This document shows positions 43,781 through 54,515 of a stretch of DNA of 64,000 nt, one piece after another; the first letter of the stretch is position 1; the number at the start of each line of letters is the position of its first letter. The DNA lies in the NCBI GenBank assembly GCA_031771865.1, contig JASISA010000027.1, forward strand, positions 2,976,001-3,040,000, written 5' to 3'. Origin of the DNA: Nothophaeocryptopus gaeumannii. Taxonomy: Eukaryota; Ascomycota; Dothideomycetes; Mycosphaerellales; Mycosphaerellaceae. Below the pieces are notes generated by a model that saw only the letters and a list, made by a program, of their open reading frames with translations, was not told the origin of the DNA and ran no database searches. A program made the position numbers and the translations under genes.

Positions 43781-44844
43781 ATGTCGCGAATTTTCGTGAC
43801 TGGTTCTTCAGACGGCATCGGACTGGCAGCCGCAGAACTGCTGAGCAAGCAAGGCCATTCCATTTACTTGCACGCGAGGAATCAGGACCGGGCGAGACAG
43901 ATTCAGGCACAAGTACCGAACGCCAAAGGCGTGCTGATAGGAGACCTGACAAGCATCGCGGACACCAAACGACTTGCCAAGTCCGCCAACGAGGCCGGTC
44001 CATGGGATTGCATTGTGCATAATGCTGGCGTGATGGGCGACAGCGCGGGAGGGTTTTCCACTGCCGATGGCATGAATGCGACTTTCCAGATCAACAGTCT
44101 AGCACCGTAAGCCACTGCCATGGAATTCACGCATCAATTCTCTAGCCCTGATTATGACGGGCAGATACATTCTCACCTGTCTAATGGATCAACCCAAACG
44201 ATTGCTATACGTTTCATCAAGCTTGGTAAGTATTACTTGATCAAAGGCAGACGTTTGTAGTTGATCATGATTTGACCACTCTCGATGTAAAGCACTCCGG
44301 CGGCGACGATTCTCTCAAAGATGTCGTTTGGAAGGAACGTCCATTCAGGAGCCACTCGGCGTACGCGGACACCAAACTACAGAACATTCTACTGGCCAAT
44401 GCTGCCGCCCGATACTGGACAGGGGTTCAGTCATGTTCCCTTGACCCTGGCTGGGTAAGTGCGTCTTGAGCGCGTGAGTTCCTACCGACTGACCACATCT
44501 TGCGCAGGTGAAGACGAAACTCGCTGGCGCTGGCGCGCCCGGCAGTACCTCGACTCCGGCGGTTGCAATCGCAGACTTCGCATCTGGTCAAGGAAGTCTT
44601 ATCGGGGACAAGACGGGTATCTACTTCAACCCTTCTGGGTTGCGGACTCCACACAGAGCTGCGACAGATGAGGTGAGTGATGAGATGAGACAATACTCTG
44701 CCATGGAAGCTGTGACAATGGCGCACGAGGGCCATTTTGCAGTGTCTGCAATGTATACTCACTTCTGACTTCCCCTTCCAGGCCAAACAAGACGAATATC
44801 TGAAAGTTTGCGAGCAATTATCAGGAGTAGCCTTTCCGAAATGA
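43781..44844 (+). CDS. Short-chain dehydrogenase/reductase, five exons
   Basis: A 258-residue classical-type SDR from exons 43781..44106, 44165..44225, 44293..44454, 44508..44672 and 44782..44844; all joins are in phase with GTAAG/GTGAG donors. Landmarks: cofactor loop TGSSDGIG (residues 7-14), the dinucleotide discriminator region with HARNQDRARQ (Arg after beta-2, favouring NADPH), NAG motif (HNAGVMGD), catalytic Ser within YVSSSL (~126-128), and Y153-x3-K157 (SAYADTK). Then come DPGWVKTKLAGAGAPGSTST and a C-terminal QDEYLKVCEQLSG helix. The substrate cannot be told from sequence. The third intron is the least certain (acceptor GTAAAG chosen because it keeps SSSL joined to HSGGDDSLKD). Its 3' end meets the convergent minus-strand fragment that follows. 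Confidence 0.88.
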
Positions 44845-45444
44845 AGGTCGATCCTGAAAGACACATTTTGCGCTAGAGAGCAGGCTTATACTCAACTGCA
44901 ATAGTCTTGATGTGCAAGCGAATGCCGACGCTATCGCCTTTGTCCCAAGGCCGATCAAGCAACTCCCACCTTCGTCATCGACCTGGGACATGTTGTATAT
45001 TACGGGTTGCTGCGATACGATCGCACGTCGCTTCATCGCCTCCATGTGGTCGCGAGTTTCCGATGCCACGTCGTGGTTCTCCAGAGTAAGGCGCCGGTTC
45101 ATGCACTTGTCTCGGAACCATTTCGGCACTGAGAGCAGTGTGTTGTATGCTTCATTCACCATGTCTGCAGACTCTCCTCCGCGCAGATTGCACAGTGCTC
45201 TCTCCTGTGCCAGAAGCGTTTCACGGAGGACGTAGAGCCCTTGAGCCTTGGCTCTACGATACTCGTCTGCCAGTTCGAGCGGTCCTAGACCTGAAGGATT
45301 GTTCTTCTGTGTGAAGTCTCGACCTAATGTGTGCTCAGAGTATTGGGCGTTTCGGTGACCGGCCAAGGTGTGGAAGCCAAAACGGTAAACGGATACTCTC
45401 GCAAGCTGAATCCTCTTGTCGGAATATGAACGATCTCTATTCAT
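44821..45444 (-). pseudogene. Gene fragment of unknown family with probable frameshift
   Basis: From ATG 45444 the frame reads 207 codons and looks like protein up to about 44975 (GPLELADEYRRAKAQGLYVL; NTLLSVPKWFRDKCMNRR; QPVIYNMSQVDDEG). At that point the good sequence jumps to another frame (WELLDRPWDKGDSVGIRLHI, then EYKPAL and TAG at 44873). A one-base deletion near 44972 explains this. The stop at 44821 in the original frame is therefore probably an artefact of the shift. A second, more broken copy of the WxLLDRxWxKxD segment lies at about 49230 on the same strand, so this belongs to a family present more than once. Function not recognised. Confidence 0.45.
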
Positions 45445-45919
45445 ATGACAACACACACGGAATACAGTATGCCGGAGCACACCTATAACCAAATAAATAA
45501 GGTAATATATAGTATGCCAGCCAGGATAAACGCGGTATTAAGTGATAAAGGGCAGAACACGCGGTATTAGATAGTAGAATAGAAATTGTTATATTTTCGG
45601 CTATTTACCGTTTTGCTTTCTGGAGGAAGGCGCCTTCGCGCACATGCGTACGCTTGTCCCTGCATGTGCGTGGCTTGAGCTTACGCCGCTGATTGGCCAG
45701 TTCTGACATTCACAACCTTTAACTTCCGGCACGTTCTGTGGCGTCACTTGCGGATTGACCTCTTTGTTTGTTGCCGTCACAACTTCTTGTACATCCACAC
45801 ACACACACTCAACAACAACCAACAACAATCAGCTTCTCTGCGACCACCGTAAAACCTCCATCACGCGAACCCAGAAGCAAAGTCAACAACATCCGCGGAC
45901 TGCGCGAGCAGCAACCGAC
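45445..45919. other. AT-rich intergenic segment and promoter of the 46-kb gene
   Basis: 45481-45600 is markedly AT-rich (AATAAATAAGGTAATATATA) and carries the decamer CGCGGTATTA twice, about 37 bp apart. That is compatible with RIP-mutated or transposon-derived DNA. 45780-45840 has CACACACACACTC and AACAACAACC runs just before the next start codon. Confidence 0.45.
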
Positions 45920-47380
45920 ATGGCGCAAGACACGTTAGAGCCATGGTGAGCTGGATGCGTCGAACTCCATGTCGAAGCTCTCTGCTGACTTCACCAGGGC
46001 TGCCGAAATCGGGTTCAACTTGAAGACCAACATGACCAGAGAAGAATTCGAGGAGAACTACGAGGAGAACTACGAGGAGAACAGTACCGAGTTGTTGAGA
46101 TTTCTCAAGCAACATGGTGGTATTGAGGCTCTCGAGGATGCCGCCGAGAAAGCCCAGGAGAACGCTGAGCGCCTCTGTGAAGAGGCCAACGAGGAGCGCT
46201 TGTAAAACCCATTGCTCAACGCCGACGTCTTGGACGATCTCGTCCTCCGCTTTGCGCTCAAGTATTACCGCAAAGACATCTTGGAGGTTAGCCCAAGTCC
46301 TGATCGAGTTGGTGCTATTCAAACTGACCCGTAATCCTGCAGAATATCGTCCAACCTGCCCTGAATGCCATCATGGCTCTCTGTGCTGAGCTGGCATACG
46401 ATCCCTTGCCCGATGAGCACCCATATGACTCGCGCAAAAACGCTCCACTGGTGGAGTTCCAGAACCGCTTGAACGAGGCGTTCAAGCACAAGGATGACGT
46501 CGATGGCACCAGCCTCCTTCGCTCCCTCGTCACTCACCGCATCAATGAGACTCGTCCTCGAGGCCAAAAACCCGCTGGCATGAAAGCTGATGTCTTGCGT
46601 TACCTCGACACCATGATCGATCGCGACCTCGAGAAGCGCGCTGAACGCAAGACAACGAATGCCAAGTTGAATGCGGAGCGGCGCAAAGTCGACGATGAAG
46701 ACGAGACGGGTGATGGGATTGAAGAGAGTCGTGAGCAGGTCGACGCCACGCCAGGGGAAGAGGAAGAGGTGGACGCCGACGACTCTGGAGGCTTCGATCT
46801 TGAGCAGCTGGTCGGTATTTCGCCGGCTGCTCACAAGAAGTTACAATTGACACAGACATCCGAGACTTCCAACCTACCCAAAGAGCCTTCGGCTGTCACG
46901 CCAGCTCCGAAGTCAAGAGGAAAGAAGCGACAGGCTATCAACGAAGTTGACATCGTGCCCGAGGAGTCACCCGTCAAGACGCCTAAGAAATCCAACAAGT
47001 CCAAGACGCCTCAGAGCGGCCAGTCAGGTTCGACTACTGAGCAGGCTTCGAGCACCAAAAAGGCCGCCACCAACAAGGACCCGACCAACAAGCCGACTGA
47101 GAGGGAGATGGAGGAGGTGAGCAATGACGAGGACGTCGATGAGTATGAGGACGGGCCAATTCGCAACACCGATGAGTCGCACGGGGTCCACACTTCTTCC
47201 AAGTCGACCAAGGACGCAGATGATGGTGGTCCCAAGCACGCCACCGCCAAGGACACCTCGGCCGATGATGACGATATGATTGAGGACTGGCAGCTTGAGA
47301 TGGAGGCTCTCAAGGAGCAGGAGAAGCAGGCGAACTTGCGCGAGATTCAGCGCGAGACTCAGCGTAAGAAGCGAGCTTGA
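45920..47380 (+). pseudogene. Acidic, lysine-rich protein of unknown function with an in-frame TAA at codon 78
   Basis: Model: exons 45920..45945, 45998..46286 and 46343..47380, introns GTGAGC/ACCAG and GTTAGC/TGCAG, 450 positions plus the final TGA. It starts MAQDTLEPW, then a tandem EENYEENYEEN repeat and a helical region ending EEANEERL. Codon 78 (46203-46205) is TAA. The frame then goes on as NPLLNADVLDDLVLRFALKY, and the next exon joins it in phase as NIVQPALNAIMALCAELAYD. A following domain (YDPLPDEHPYDSRKNAPLVE ... DVLRYLDTMIDRDLEKR) precedes a long Glu/Asp/Lys/Thr-rich tail with KSRGKKRQAINE and KTPKKSNKSK (nuclear-like). Splicing out the TAA with the GTAAAA donor at 46202 would break the phase. 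The domain from 46373 is ATG-started and could be made on its own (335 codons). Family not recognised. Confidence 0.55.
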
Positions 47381-47597
47381 GCCTTCCATACGTGCGGGAT
47401 CGCTTGACACCGTCTTGGAGAAGGGCGTGGAGCGATCTCCTTTGGGAGGCTTGGTACTGTTGTGGTGTTTTGGACATCGCGACCACCTCAGGGGATACGA
47501 TTGCAAATTGGATTGGGGATTTTTTCTCTGTGCCGCAGGTGACTAGGAACTGAGTACATCTTAGTTGACAAGCCAGGCACACAGCAACCCGTTTCGA

Positions 47598-47690
47598 GCG
47601 TTCGAGCTTAGCATAGAACGCCACGACTTGAGCGTTCGCACTTAGAATAGCAAGATAACGATTTCGGCGTTCGGAATTAGATAGATCAAA
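47598..47690. repeat. Degenerate triple repeat (GCGTTCGnnnTTAG)
   Basis: GCGTTCG followed by a CTTAG- or ATTAG-type pentamer occurs three times (about 47598, 47630 and 47669), spaced 30-40 bp, each followed by AT-rich filler. This is an old tandem duplication or a cluster of binding sites. Confidence 0.6.
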
Positions 47691-48048
47691 GAAATGGAGC
47701 ATGCAAACCCATCTCGCACATTCAGACATTGACTACATGGCTTTTGAGATCGACACCAGAAGACGATTTCGACAGTTGGATAAGTACAGTTCGTATCGGC
47801 GAATCGAAGGTGGTGGAAGATGCAACTTCCATTTTGTGACTATATCAAACAAGTACAGGCCAGAGTCCTGGCACGGCGAAGATGATATGCACGAGTGGAA
47901 GGTCCCTGGAGCAATAGCGCGGTTGACAAATAGGTGAAGCAATGTCTTGGCGCCGCGGCTTTGGACAGGGCTCGCGTCTATAGCCACGCAGAGCATACGA
48001 ATGTATCTCAGCAACGCAAACGGGTTTTAATGGTCTAAGAACAGTGTG

Positions 48049-48333
48049 TTAGCCAACGTGTAATGGGTTCGTGGCCGTGGCGGAGGTTTGGAAGGCGAAT
48101 ACAGTGTTACCCTTGCGGGTAACGAGGATCGACATCATTGTGGCAACTTGAACTTCTCGAGCCATAGCCGCTGTACAGGCGATACGGAGAGTGTTTTTCT
48201 CGTGCAGATGGCGACTGGCCACGATATTGTCCGGTGCTGATGAATCTTGCACTGGAGCTGCACCTGGCGTCTAAGCCACACCAAGACATCGGAAAGAGCA
48301 TCCAGAGCTTGGGTCTATTCGCGCAAGACCCAT
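48049..48333 (-). pseudogene. Small frame with internal TAG, family unknown
   Basis: ATG at 48333 opens MGLARIDPSSGCSFRCLGVA, then TAG (48273-48271). The same frame continues for 73 codons to TAA at 48049 (VASRHLHEKNTLRIACTAAM; MMSILVTRKGNTVFAFQTSA). The continuation reads like protein, but I recognise no domain. The TAG is also a reasonable splice acceptor (GGCTTAG), so a short missed intron is possible. Low confidence. Confidence 0.3.
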
Positions 48334-48631
48334 TTTCTTATGGCGTGGGAATATTATAGGGCAAGGGCATAAAGCCAAAGTCTTGGCAGAGCTTGAAGGG
48401 CTTCAGGTCGACCGCCTTGCTCTGGACAGCCTGGACCATGTCACACACATTCTGAACGAGTGCTCAAAGTCTGCCACTTACGCCTTTACCTGCCATGGGC
48501 ACTCAGGGTATGTAGATGCAACCTCGAAGTCGATGGGAGCGTGCTACGCCAATGTTGGCCTCTACCTAGTACGTTCCTACGGGCTTTCTCAGCTCACGAC
48601 ACGCGATTGGATACTGAGACTAACACCTACA

Positions 48632-48845
48632 AGCAAGCGATTTTCCAAATTTAGGCCTCTGGCGAAATATACCGCAGCATTGGCAGGACTGTCGCTCGAG
48701 AGAGGCAAGATAAATCAGTTCCTACGGCATTCTTTAGTCCAAGACGCGCGTTTAGGTAAGGAATCTAGTCCTCATAAGCAAGCGACTTCCCAAGTTGTAG
48801 CCTCTAAAGACACATACCGCGGGGTTGACAGGACTGCCAATCTCA
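48632..48845. repeat. Imperfect tandem duplication (~65-bp copies about 144 bp apart)
   Basis: Copy 1 starts at about 48632 (CAAGCAAGCGATTTTCCAAA) and copy 2 at about 48776 (TAAGCAAGCGACTTCCCAAG). Both continue with ...TAG-GCCTCT or TAG-CCTCTA, then a TAYACCGCRG..TTG.CAGGACTG stretch. In one frame they give related peptides (ASGEIYRSIGRTVA versus ASKDTYRGVDRTAN), suggesting duplicated exons. Confidence 0.65.
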
Positions 48846-49211
48846 CGACCTGCCTGGCCGCCCCGGGAGGACAAAGATCAATTGGATCTTGCACGTGCAA
48901 GCAGATTATCGGAATTTTGCAGCCTGACATTTCAGGATGGAACTGAAAGTGGTCTACGAGCGGCTGTCTACGGACAAATTCGCTCGCTATCACTTCGCCA
49001 AGGTTATCAACGAACACTACCTCCTCTTTTGTCCTCAAAGTTCCATAATGTAGGCTCGGTTTGTATTTGCAAGCAATGATCGAAAACATCCGTTCTGCAA
49101 CAAGTGCAGTTTTGTGCGGATCTTTGGCAATCGGAAAGGTGGTAAGCAAGTGCATGGTATATGACAGTGGCATTCATGATGCAGGCGATATCATCCTTCT
49201 CCCAAGTTCGA

Positions 49212-52200
49212 TCAAGCAAGTCCCAGCGCTTTCTTGTTTTTCTTCATGATCTTCCTCAGCGCATGCTCTTTCTCATCGGCAAGGCGCTTCGCATCGTTCA
49301 GCGATCTCTCGGCGATGTCAGCACTCGGTACGACCTGCTCAACGTTCTGCGTGGTCTTCGCACCACTGGCCAACTGCCCTCGACCATGAGCTCCTGCAGA
49401 CGGCGGTGGTGTGACAGGAGGCATCACAAACTCATTGATATACTTGCTGGCCTCGTCAACTAAGAAGGCGCCCTTCTTCATAGTTGACCCATCCTGAACC
49501 ATTTGCTCCATGACGTTGGCACTTCGAGTGCCGTTTTCGTATTGAGCTTTCTGTGCTTCCAGGTCTATGACCGGGAACTTCGTTTCATTCTGTGGCTTTG
49601 ATGGGCGAAAACGAAATTCTTCCGGCATCCCACGCAGCGCCTTCTCGAGTTCAAGGAAACGTGATTCAAGCTCCTTGGTCAAAGCCCTTACGTGCGCGCC
49701 CGAAGGAGTGACCATGTCGCGATCAAAGACACGACCGTCGCCGCCACCGTATTGGACCGCGGGGATTTTGCCTCTCAACAATGCGTCAATCTCATCTCTG
49801 CTAAGATCAACCTTGACATCGGCTTTCCACCGACTGAGGAGGTCTTTGTTAGGCACATTGTGCGAAGTCTTGAACTGATGACTGTTCGACACGCGGAACA
49901 AGCTGTCGATACATTTCTGTATCTCTGGTGCCGATGACCTTAGCTCAGCGATGATTTGCGACGGTGTCAGGGTTGGCGCTGGCGGAGGCGACGGCTCAGC
50001 AGGCGTATGCGCCGGAGGCGGTGACTTCGTTGGAGTGGCCGGCTTCGATGAGGGTTTGACAGCCATCGTTGGCATCTCGATCCTTTCCGCACCATCGGTC
50101 GCCATCCCGCCGATAGGGGAGGATGGCCTGCTCACAGTTGGGGTGGAATCGGCGGTCACGGGTACCGTCTTCGGTTTTCCTGGCCTAGACTCCTTTTCCT
50201 TTCTCGCCTTCTTCTTTCGACTGATAATCGCTTCCACAACAGGCTCATCTGAGTCCGGTTTCGAGATCTCATCTGTCTTCGCTTTCTCCTCATCCAAAGC
50301 CTTGGCGCGTTCCTGACGTCCCTTCTTTTGCTGACTCTTTGTTTTCGTCCTGACCGGTGCAGATCCTACCTTGCTGCCGGCAGGCGGTGGCGAGTTCGCT
50401 CGCGAGATTGATGGCGACGTCATTGAGATATTGTCTGAAATCGATATGTGCTCACTCGAAGGCGTGCCAGGTACATTGATCGATGCAACGCTTGGCTGCC
50501 GAGATGGTAGTTTATGAGCGACTGCAGTGGGAATGCTAGACGCAATGGAGGTGTTGACCGGCGGCGTCTCAGGTTTCGGTGTCTGAACGACTCGCAAGGT
50601 TCTTGAGACTGTCTTTAGCGCGGGCGAGGCCATGGGACTTTCAAGAGGTTTGGTAGAAGCTGATATTTGCCCCGCCGAGACCGAAGTAGGTGCAGTCTTG
50701 TTGACCGACTCAGCCTCGACTGGAGACGAATTATTTTGGAGGCTCGAGGCATTGTTGACAGCGGCAGTTATGTCTAGTTTGCCGGGGTGCTTCCGCTTGA
50801 ATGCGTCACCCCGATCGCTCTCTGTCTTGCTGGGAGTTGAGAACACAGCTACATCACGTGCACTGTCCTCCGCAAGGCTCGCTTTGGCTTCCTGGGTATC
50901 TTGGCCTGTCGTCTCCTCCAGGTCGACTGCGGCTGTCGGAGAGGGAGATCGGGACCCGTTCATTCCTGGAACAGCCCCTGGCAGAGCATTCGTTGGTCGT
51001 TTGTCCTTCATCCGCTCTGTCTGGATCAGGTTACTCTTCGCTTTCTCCTCCACTTCACTTGTTGGTAACGTTGACATCTTTCCCGCATCGGAATTCGAAG
51101 CAGTCCTGGACTGTTTGGTCGGCGTCTCGCTCCCTGTGCCAGTGTTGATTTCAAGCGCGTCGAGCTTCAACGGTGTGGTAATCCGGCTTGGAGTAGCCGG
51201 TCGAAGAGGCAGTGCAGGCAGAATCTGCGATGCTTGTCTTCTGAGGCTAGCCCTGCTAGATGGACGGGACGACGGTCGGGATGAAATGCCTTCGAGGTCG
51301 GGCAGACCAGTCGGCGGTCTGGTGAGACCCGGCGGAATAGTGGGCGTCGAGCGTCGACTCTCGACCGAAGCGATCGCTTCGAGACCTGGAGTTATTGGCG
51401 GCGTCGATCTTCGAGACTCATCGAGCGAGACACGCGACGCGATACGCTGCTGTCTGGCTGGCATCTGAAGGGGCGGGAAATCGACATCGTCTAAAGAAAC
51501 ACTAGTCAGCCCTGAGCCATTCGTTGATCACAAAGACGACCACATCCACCTCTTGACATGCAATGGCGGCGGAAAGCGGAAACACTACCTAAGAAACCAC
51601 AACGAACGCCACAGAACTAGATACATTCGAAATCGCTCATGTCACGTGTCTGAGGAGAAGAGAAAGAGAAGCTTTGGTAGCCATGTAACTATCTTTCCGT
51701 CAATCTATCAGCCACTAAATGAAGCTGTGAGATACGTACAAGCCATGGCGAGGACGCAAACGAAAGAGAAACGCCACCTCGATCCAAAATCAAAACGCAT
51801 GCTGTCTCGCCGCTGAAGTCATGCCGGCCATGTTCGTAATGGTCGCGGATGGAATGCAAACTCGATTATCGACGCCGCTGGCCAGCGTCCAACACTTGGC
51901 GCTGGTCCGCGGAAGTCTTTTGGCTCCGTGAACACCCTGCTGTAAGTCCAGCCAAAGCTGCCCGCTCAGACAAAAAGACCTGTCACCGGACAGGATGAAT
52001 CCAAAAAGAAAACGCCGCACTGTCTACCAACGCCCGCTGTAGCCGCCACCGCCACCATGCATGCCAGAATATAACCCACCTGCAGCGTTCGAGGCCTGGC
52101 CAGCAAATGCTCCCGCGCCGTATCCGCCGGCACCCTGATGCAATCTTGCTTGGAGAAGGTGGTTGGATGTGGGATCTGAAACGTCGACTACACCACCTCC

Positions 52201-54515
52201 TGAAGACGAGGAAGTGTTAGCGTGCCTGTGCTTCTTTCCCTTCTTCTTGCGTTGCTTCTCGCTGTCTCCGAAAGCATTATTGAGATTTGCATAGGTTTGA
52301 CCGGGGAAGGCGTTCGACTGGCTGGCCGGATTGTACGCTGCAGGATGGGAATGGTAAGTATTGGAGAGGGAAGTGAACTCACGCTTTGGATCGACACGGC
52401 TAGCACTTCCATCAGGCCCACGTAGTAAATACCGGTAGTAATTGTCTTGCTGATTGCGAGTCGATCCTGCGCCGTACTGCAGGCCGCCAGTCGCGAAACC
52501 GTGACCTTGACCGAATGTGAGATTGCCACTAACAGGGGGTGTGCCGGTGGTCTTCAATCCCGGTGGCGGCCCCTGGACATTGCTGGTATAAAACTGACCA
52601 TGGGGTGGAGCTTGTTGATGTTGCTGTTGCTGTTGTGAAGATTGCTGCTGTTGTGGTGGGGGTTGTTGATGATGATGGTGCTGGGTGCCAAAGTGATTTC
52701 CGCCAGCCGGAGGCATCATTGAAGACTGCTGATTCATGAGCTTGGCGTTCGCGACCGGTTTCACGGCAGCAGATGCCGACGCGGAATCATTAGCAAACGA
52801 ATATCGTGAGACATTTCGTTGATGGCCCAGCGGTTGACCCGCTTGTTGCTGAAAAGATGAGCTGAATGGGACCGTTTGATTCGGGTTGTTGGGATATGCG
52901 GGCTGTGCATTCGGCTTCAAGGTCTGGAGCATCATCTGCTGATGCTGCTGAGGAGTCAAGCCTCGGTCGGTGGTACTCGGGCTCGCCGCGGTGCCAGCGT
53001 ACTGAAGTCGCTGGTCTAGGCCGCCCTCCTGACCACCTGGAGGCTGTATGGCACTCTGGACTTGCCCAACGTTCTGACGCTCTTCAGGCTCACCACCCAG
53101 CTGCAAGCTACCACTCATTTCTGGATTGTCGTCTTGCTCGACTGCCGGAGGCTGTTGAAAACTTTGCGCTTCCTGCTCCATTCGTCGCTGTTCTTCCTCA
53201 CGTTGCCTACGTTGTCGTCGCTTCGCTCCTCCATTCTGGTCAAATAGGGGCGGATAATTCTTGACAATCTCCTGGTCGGCCGGCGAGAGACAGGCGGGCG
53301 AGAAGACGAGTCGAAAGTCCTCCAATTTGAAGTTCTTCAGGAGAGCAACGAGAGGGGCAATCTGAGACTTGCGAGGTGGCGGAGCGAGCGTTCTTAGGGT
53401 AGGTTCCACGCTCGGCGCATCCTGAGATTCGATCGATTCCATTTCACGCGCTGGCTCGGCTTGTATCGGCGCAGGACTGGCATTCACAGGTGCAGGGCTT
53501 TCCAATGTTGTGCTGGTACTGCGGCTTTCCGCGCGACTCGGCTGGGCAGGCTTCGAAGCCCAGCTCGCAGTGGATGGCAGGGCTGGCCGGTCGGATACAG
53601 ATTCTGCCGTATCACTGCTTCCTTGACGGGCCATGGGCTGCGCGGCAGATGCCACAGGTTGTTGAGATTGCGGAGGAGGTGGACGCCCAGCTCCGTGCTG
53701 TGAAGACCCAGCGTTTAAAGCCGAGAGATCAGCGCGCGAATAGCTTTCGTTTGCCTCGCCAGGTTCGTGCAGAAACATGCAATTCCTGTTCGTACAGTTT
53801 TCGCCACGCAAATAGGCGGAGCAGTACTTAGTAGTGCCAAATTGCGCCCTCAATGTCCGATCGCCATTCTTCGAGCCATCCACGGCAGCTATGCAGCTTG
53901 CAGCATCTTCTTTCCGCTCGTACGTCACATACACACCGACCGAATGGGGATGAGACGGGTCCTTAGCCTTGCTGACAACAATCTTGATGATTTTACCGTA
54001 CTGGCCGAAATATTGCTCGCCGCGGAGGGTCTGCAGGAGCTGGTCTTCTTGTGTGGTGGGACTGAGGCCGGTCACGTATACCAGATTCTTTTGTACAACA
54101 CGCATCCCCGCGAGATGTCTGCGACTTAGATTGTCGGCCTCGGCCTTTTGACGTTCCTTCTGTATTGCTTGCAGCGTCTTCTTTTGCTTCTGCGCTTGAC
54201 GGGCTTTGTGAGCAGCGGTCTCTTCGGGGGTGATAACCTTGTAGACAATATCTTCGTCGTTATAGACTCGCCGGCACGCAGGACAGAGACCGTTCATATT
54301 GTTCTTGACATTGTTGTAGCAGAACTGGCAGATCTGCACGTGGATGTTAGCAGGCAGGCATCGATGAGCGGGCGACGGTATAGCCGCAGACGTACCTGGT
54401 AGCCACAAGGACATGGACGAAAGCCTTTGTCGGTAAGGTCGAACTCCTCGACACAGAGCGGACAGGTCTCCTCCTCATCGTCGTCGATGAACCGATCCTG
54501 CAGTGACCTCGACAT
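49212..54515 (-). CDS. NOT4: CCR4-NOT ubiquitin ligase subunit Not4 (long fungal form)
   Basis: E3 ligase subunit of the CCR4-NOT mRNA decay complex; it monitors stalled ribosomes. Exon 1 is 54515..54396 (MSRSLQDRFIDDDEEETCPL) and exon 2 starts at 54333. The join completes a C4C4 RING: CPLC, CPCGYQICQFC, CPACR at ~18-60. Then come a coiled region, an RRM (NLVYVTGLSPTTQEDQLLQT; IIKIVVSKAKD), a CCCH finger (CSAYLRGENCTNRNCMFLH) and a long Gln/Pro-rich tail. I favour exon 2 ending at 52080 (G|GTGGGT) and a 589-nt intron to 51490, giving SNAADDVDFPPLQMPARQ and a 1550-residue protein. The C-terminal exon (51490..49212) is disordered, then conserved (VMEQMVQDGSTMKKGAFLVD; KKNKKALGLA). Alternatives: exon 2 stops at 52024 (809 residues), and the C-terminal exon is a separate gene starting at 51746 (ATGGCTT|GTACGT). 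Confidence 0.85.
51491..52079 (-). other. Long NOT4 intron or intergenic promoter containing an alternative first exon
   Basis: This 589-nt stretch is about ten times a normal intron here. It contains a seven-base candidate first exon ATGGCTT (51746..51740) followed by a perfect GTACGT donor, which joins in phase to the same TTTAG acceptor at 51491. The last portion of exon 2 (52079..52024) also translates to a natural-looking Gly-rich end (MHGGGGGYSGRW then TAG). The region can thus serve as an intron of one gene, or as the promoter of a second gene. Confidence 0.5.

Larger units (their letters stand above)
47381..49211. other. 1.8-kb region of decayed and duplicated sequence
   Basis: No intact gene. 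It holds: a degenerate three-copy repeat at 47598-47690; a 78-codon ATG frame at 47701-47937 (+) with no family; a small broken minus-strand frame at 48049-48333; an open plus-strand frame at 48383-48946 that lacks an ATG and contains two strong donor-like sites (GTATGT 48510, GTACGT 48570); a tandem duplication within it; and a fragment related to the 44.9-kb gene at 49030-49235 on the minus strand. Together this looks like remnants of more than one gene. Confidence 0.5.
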
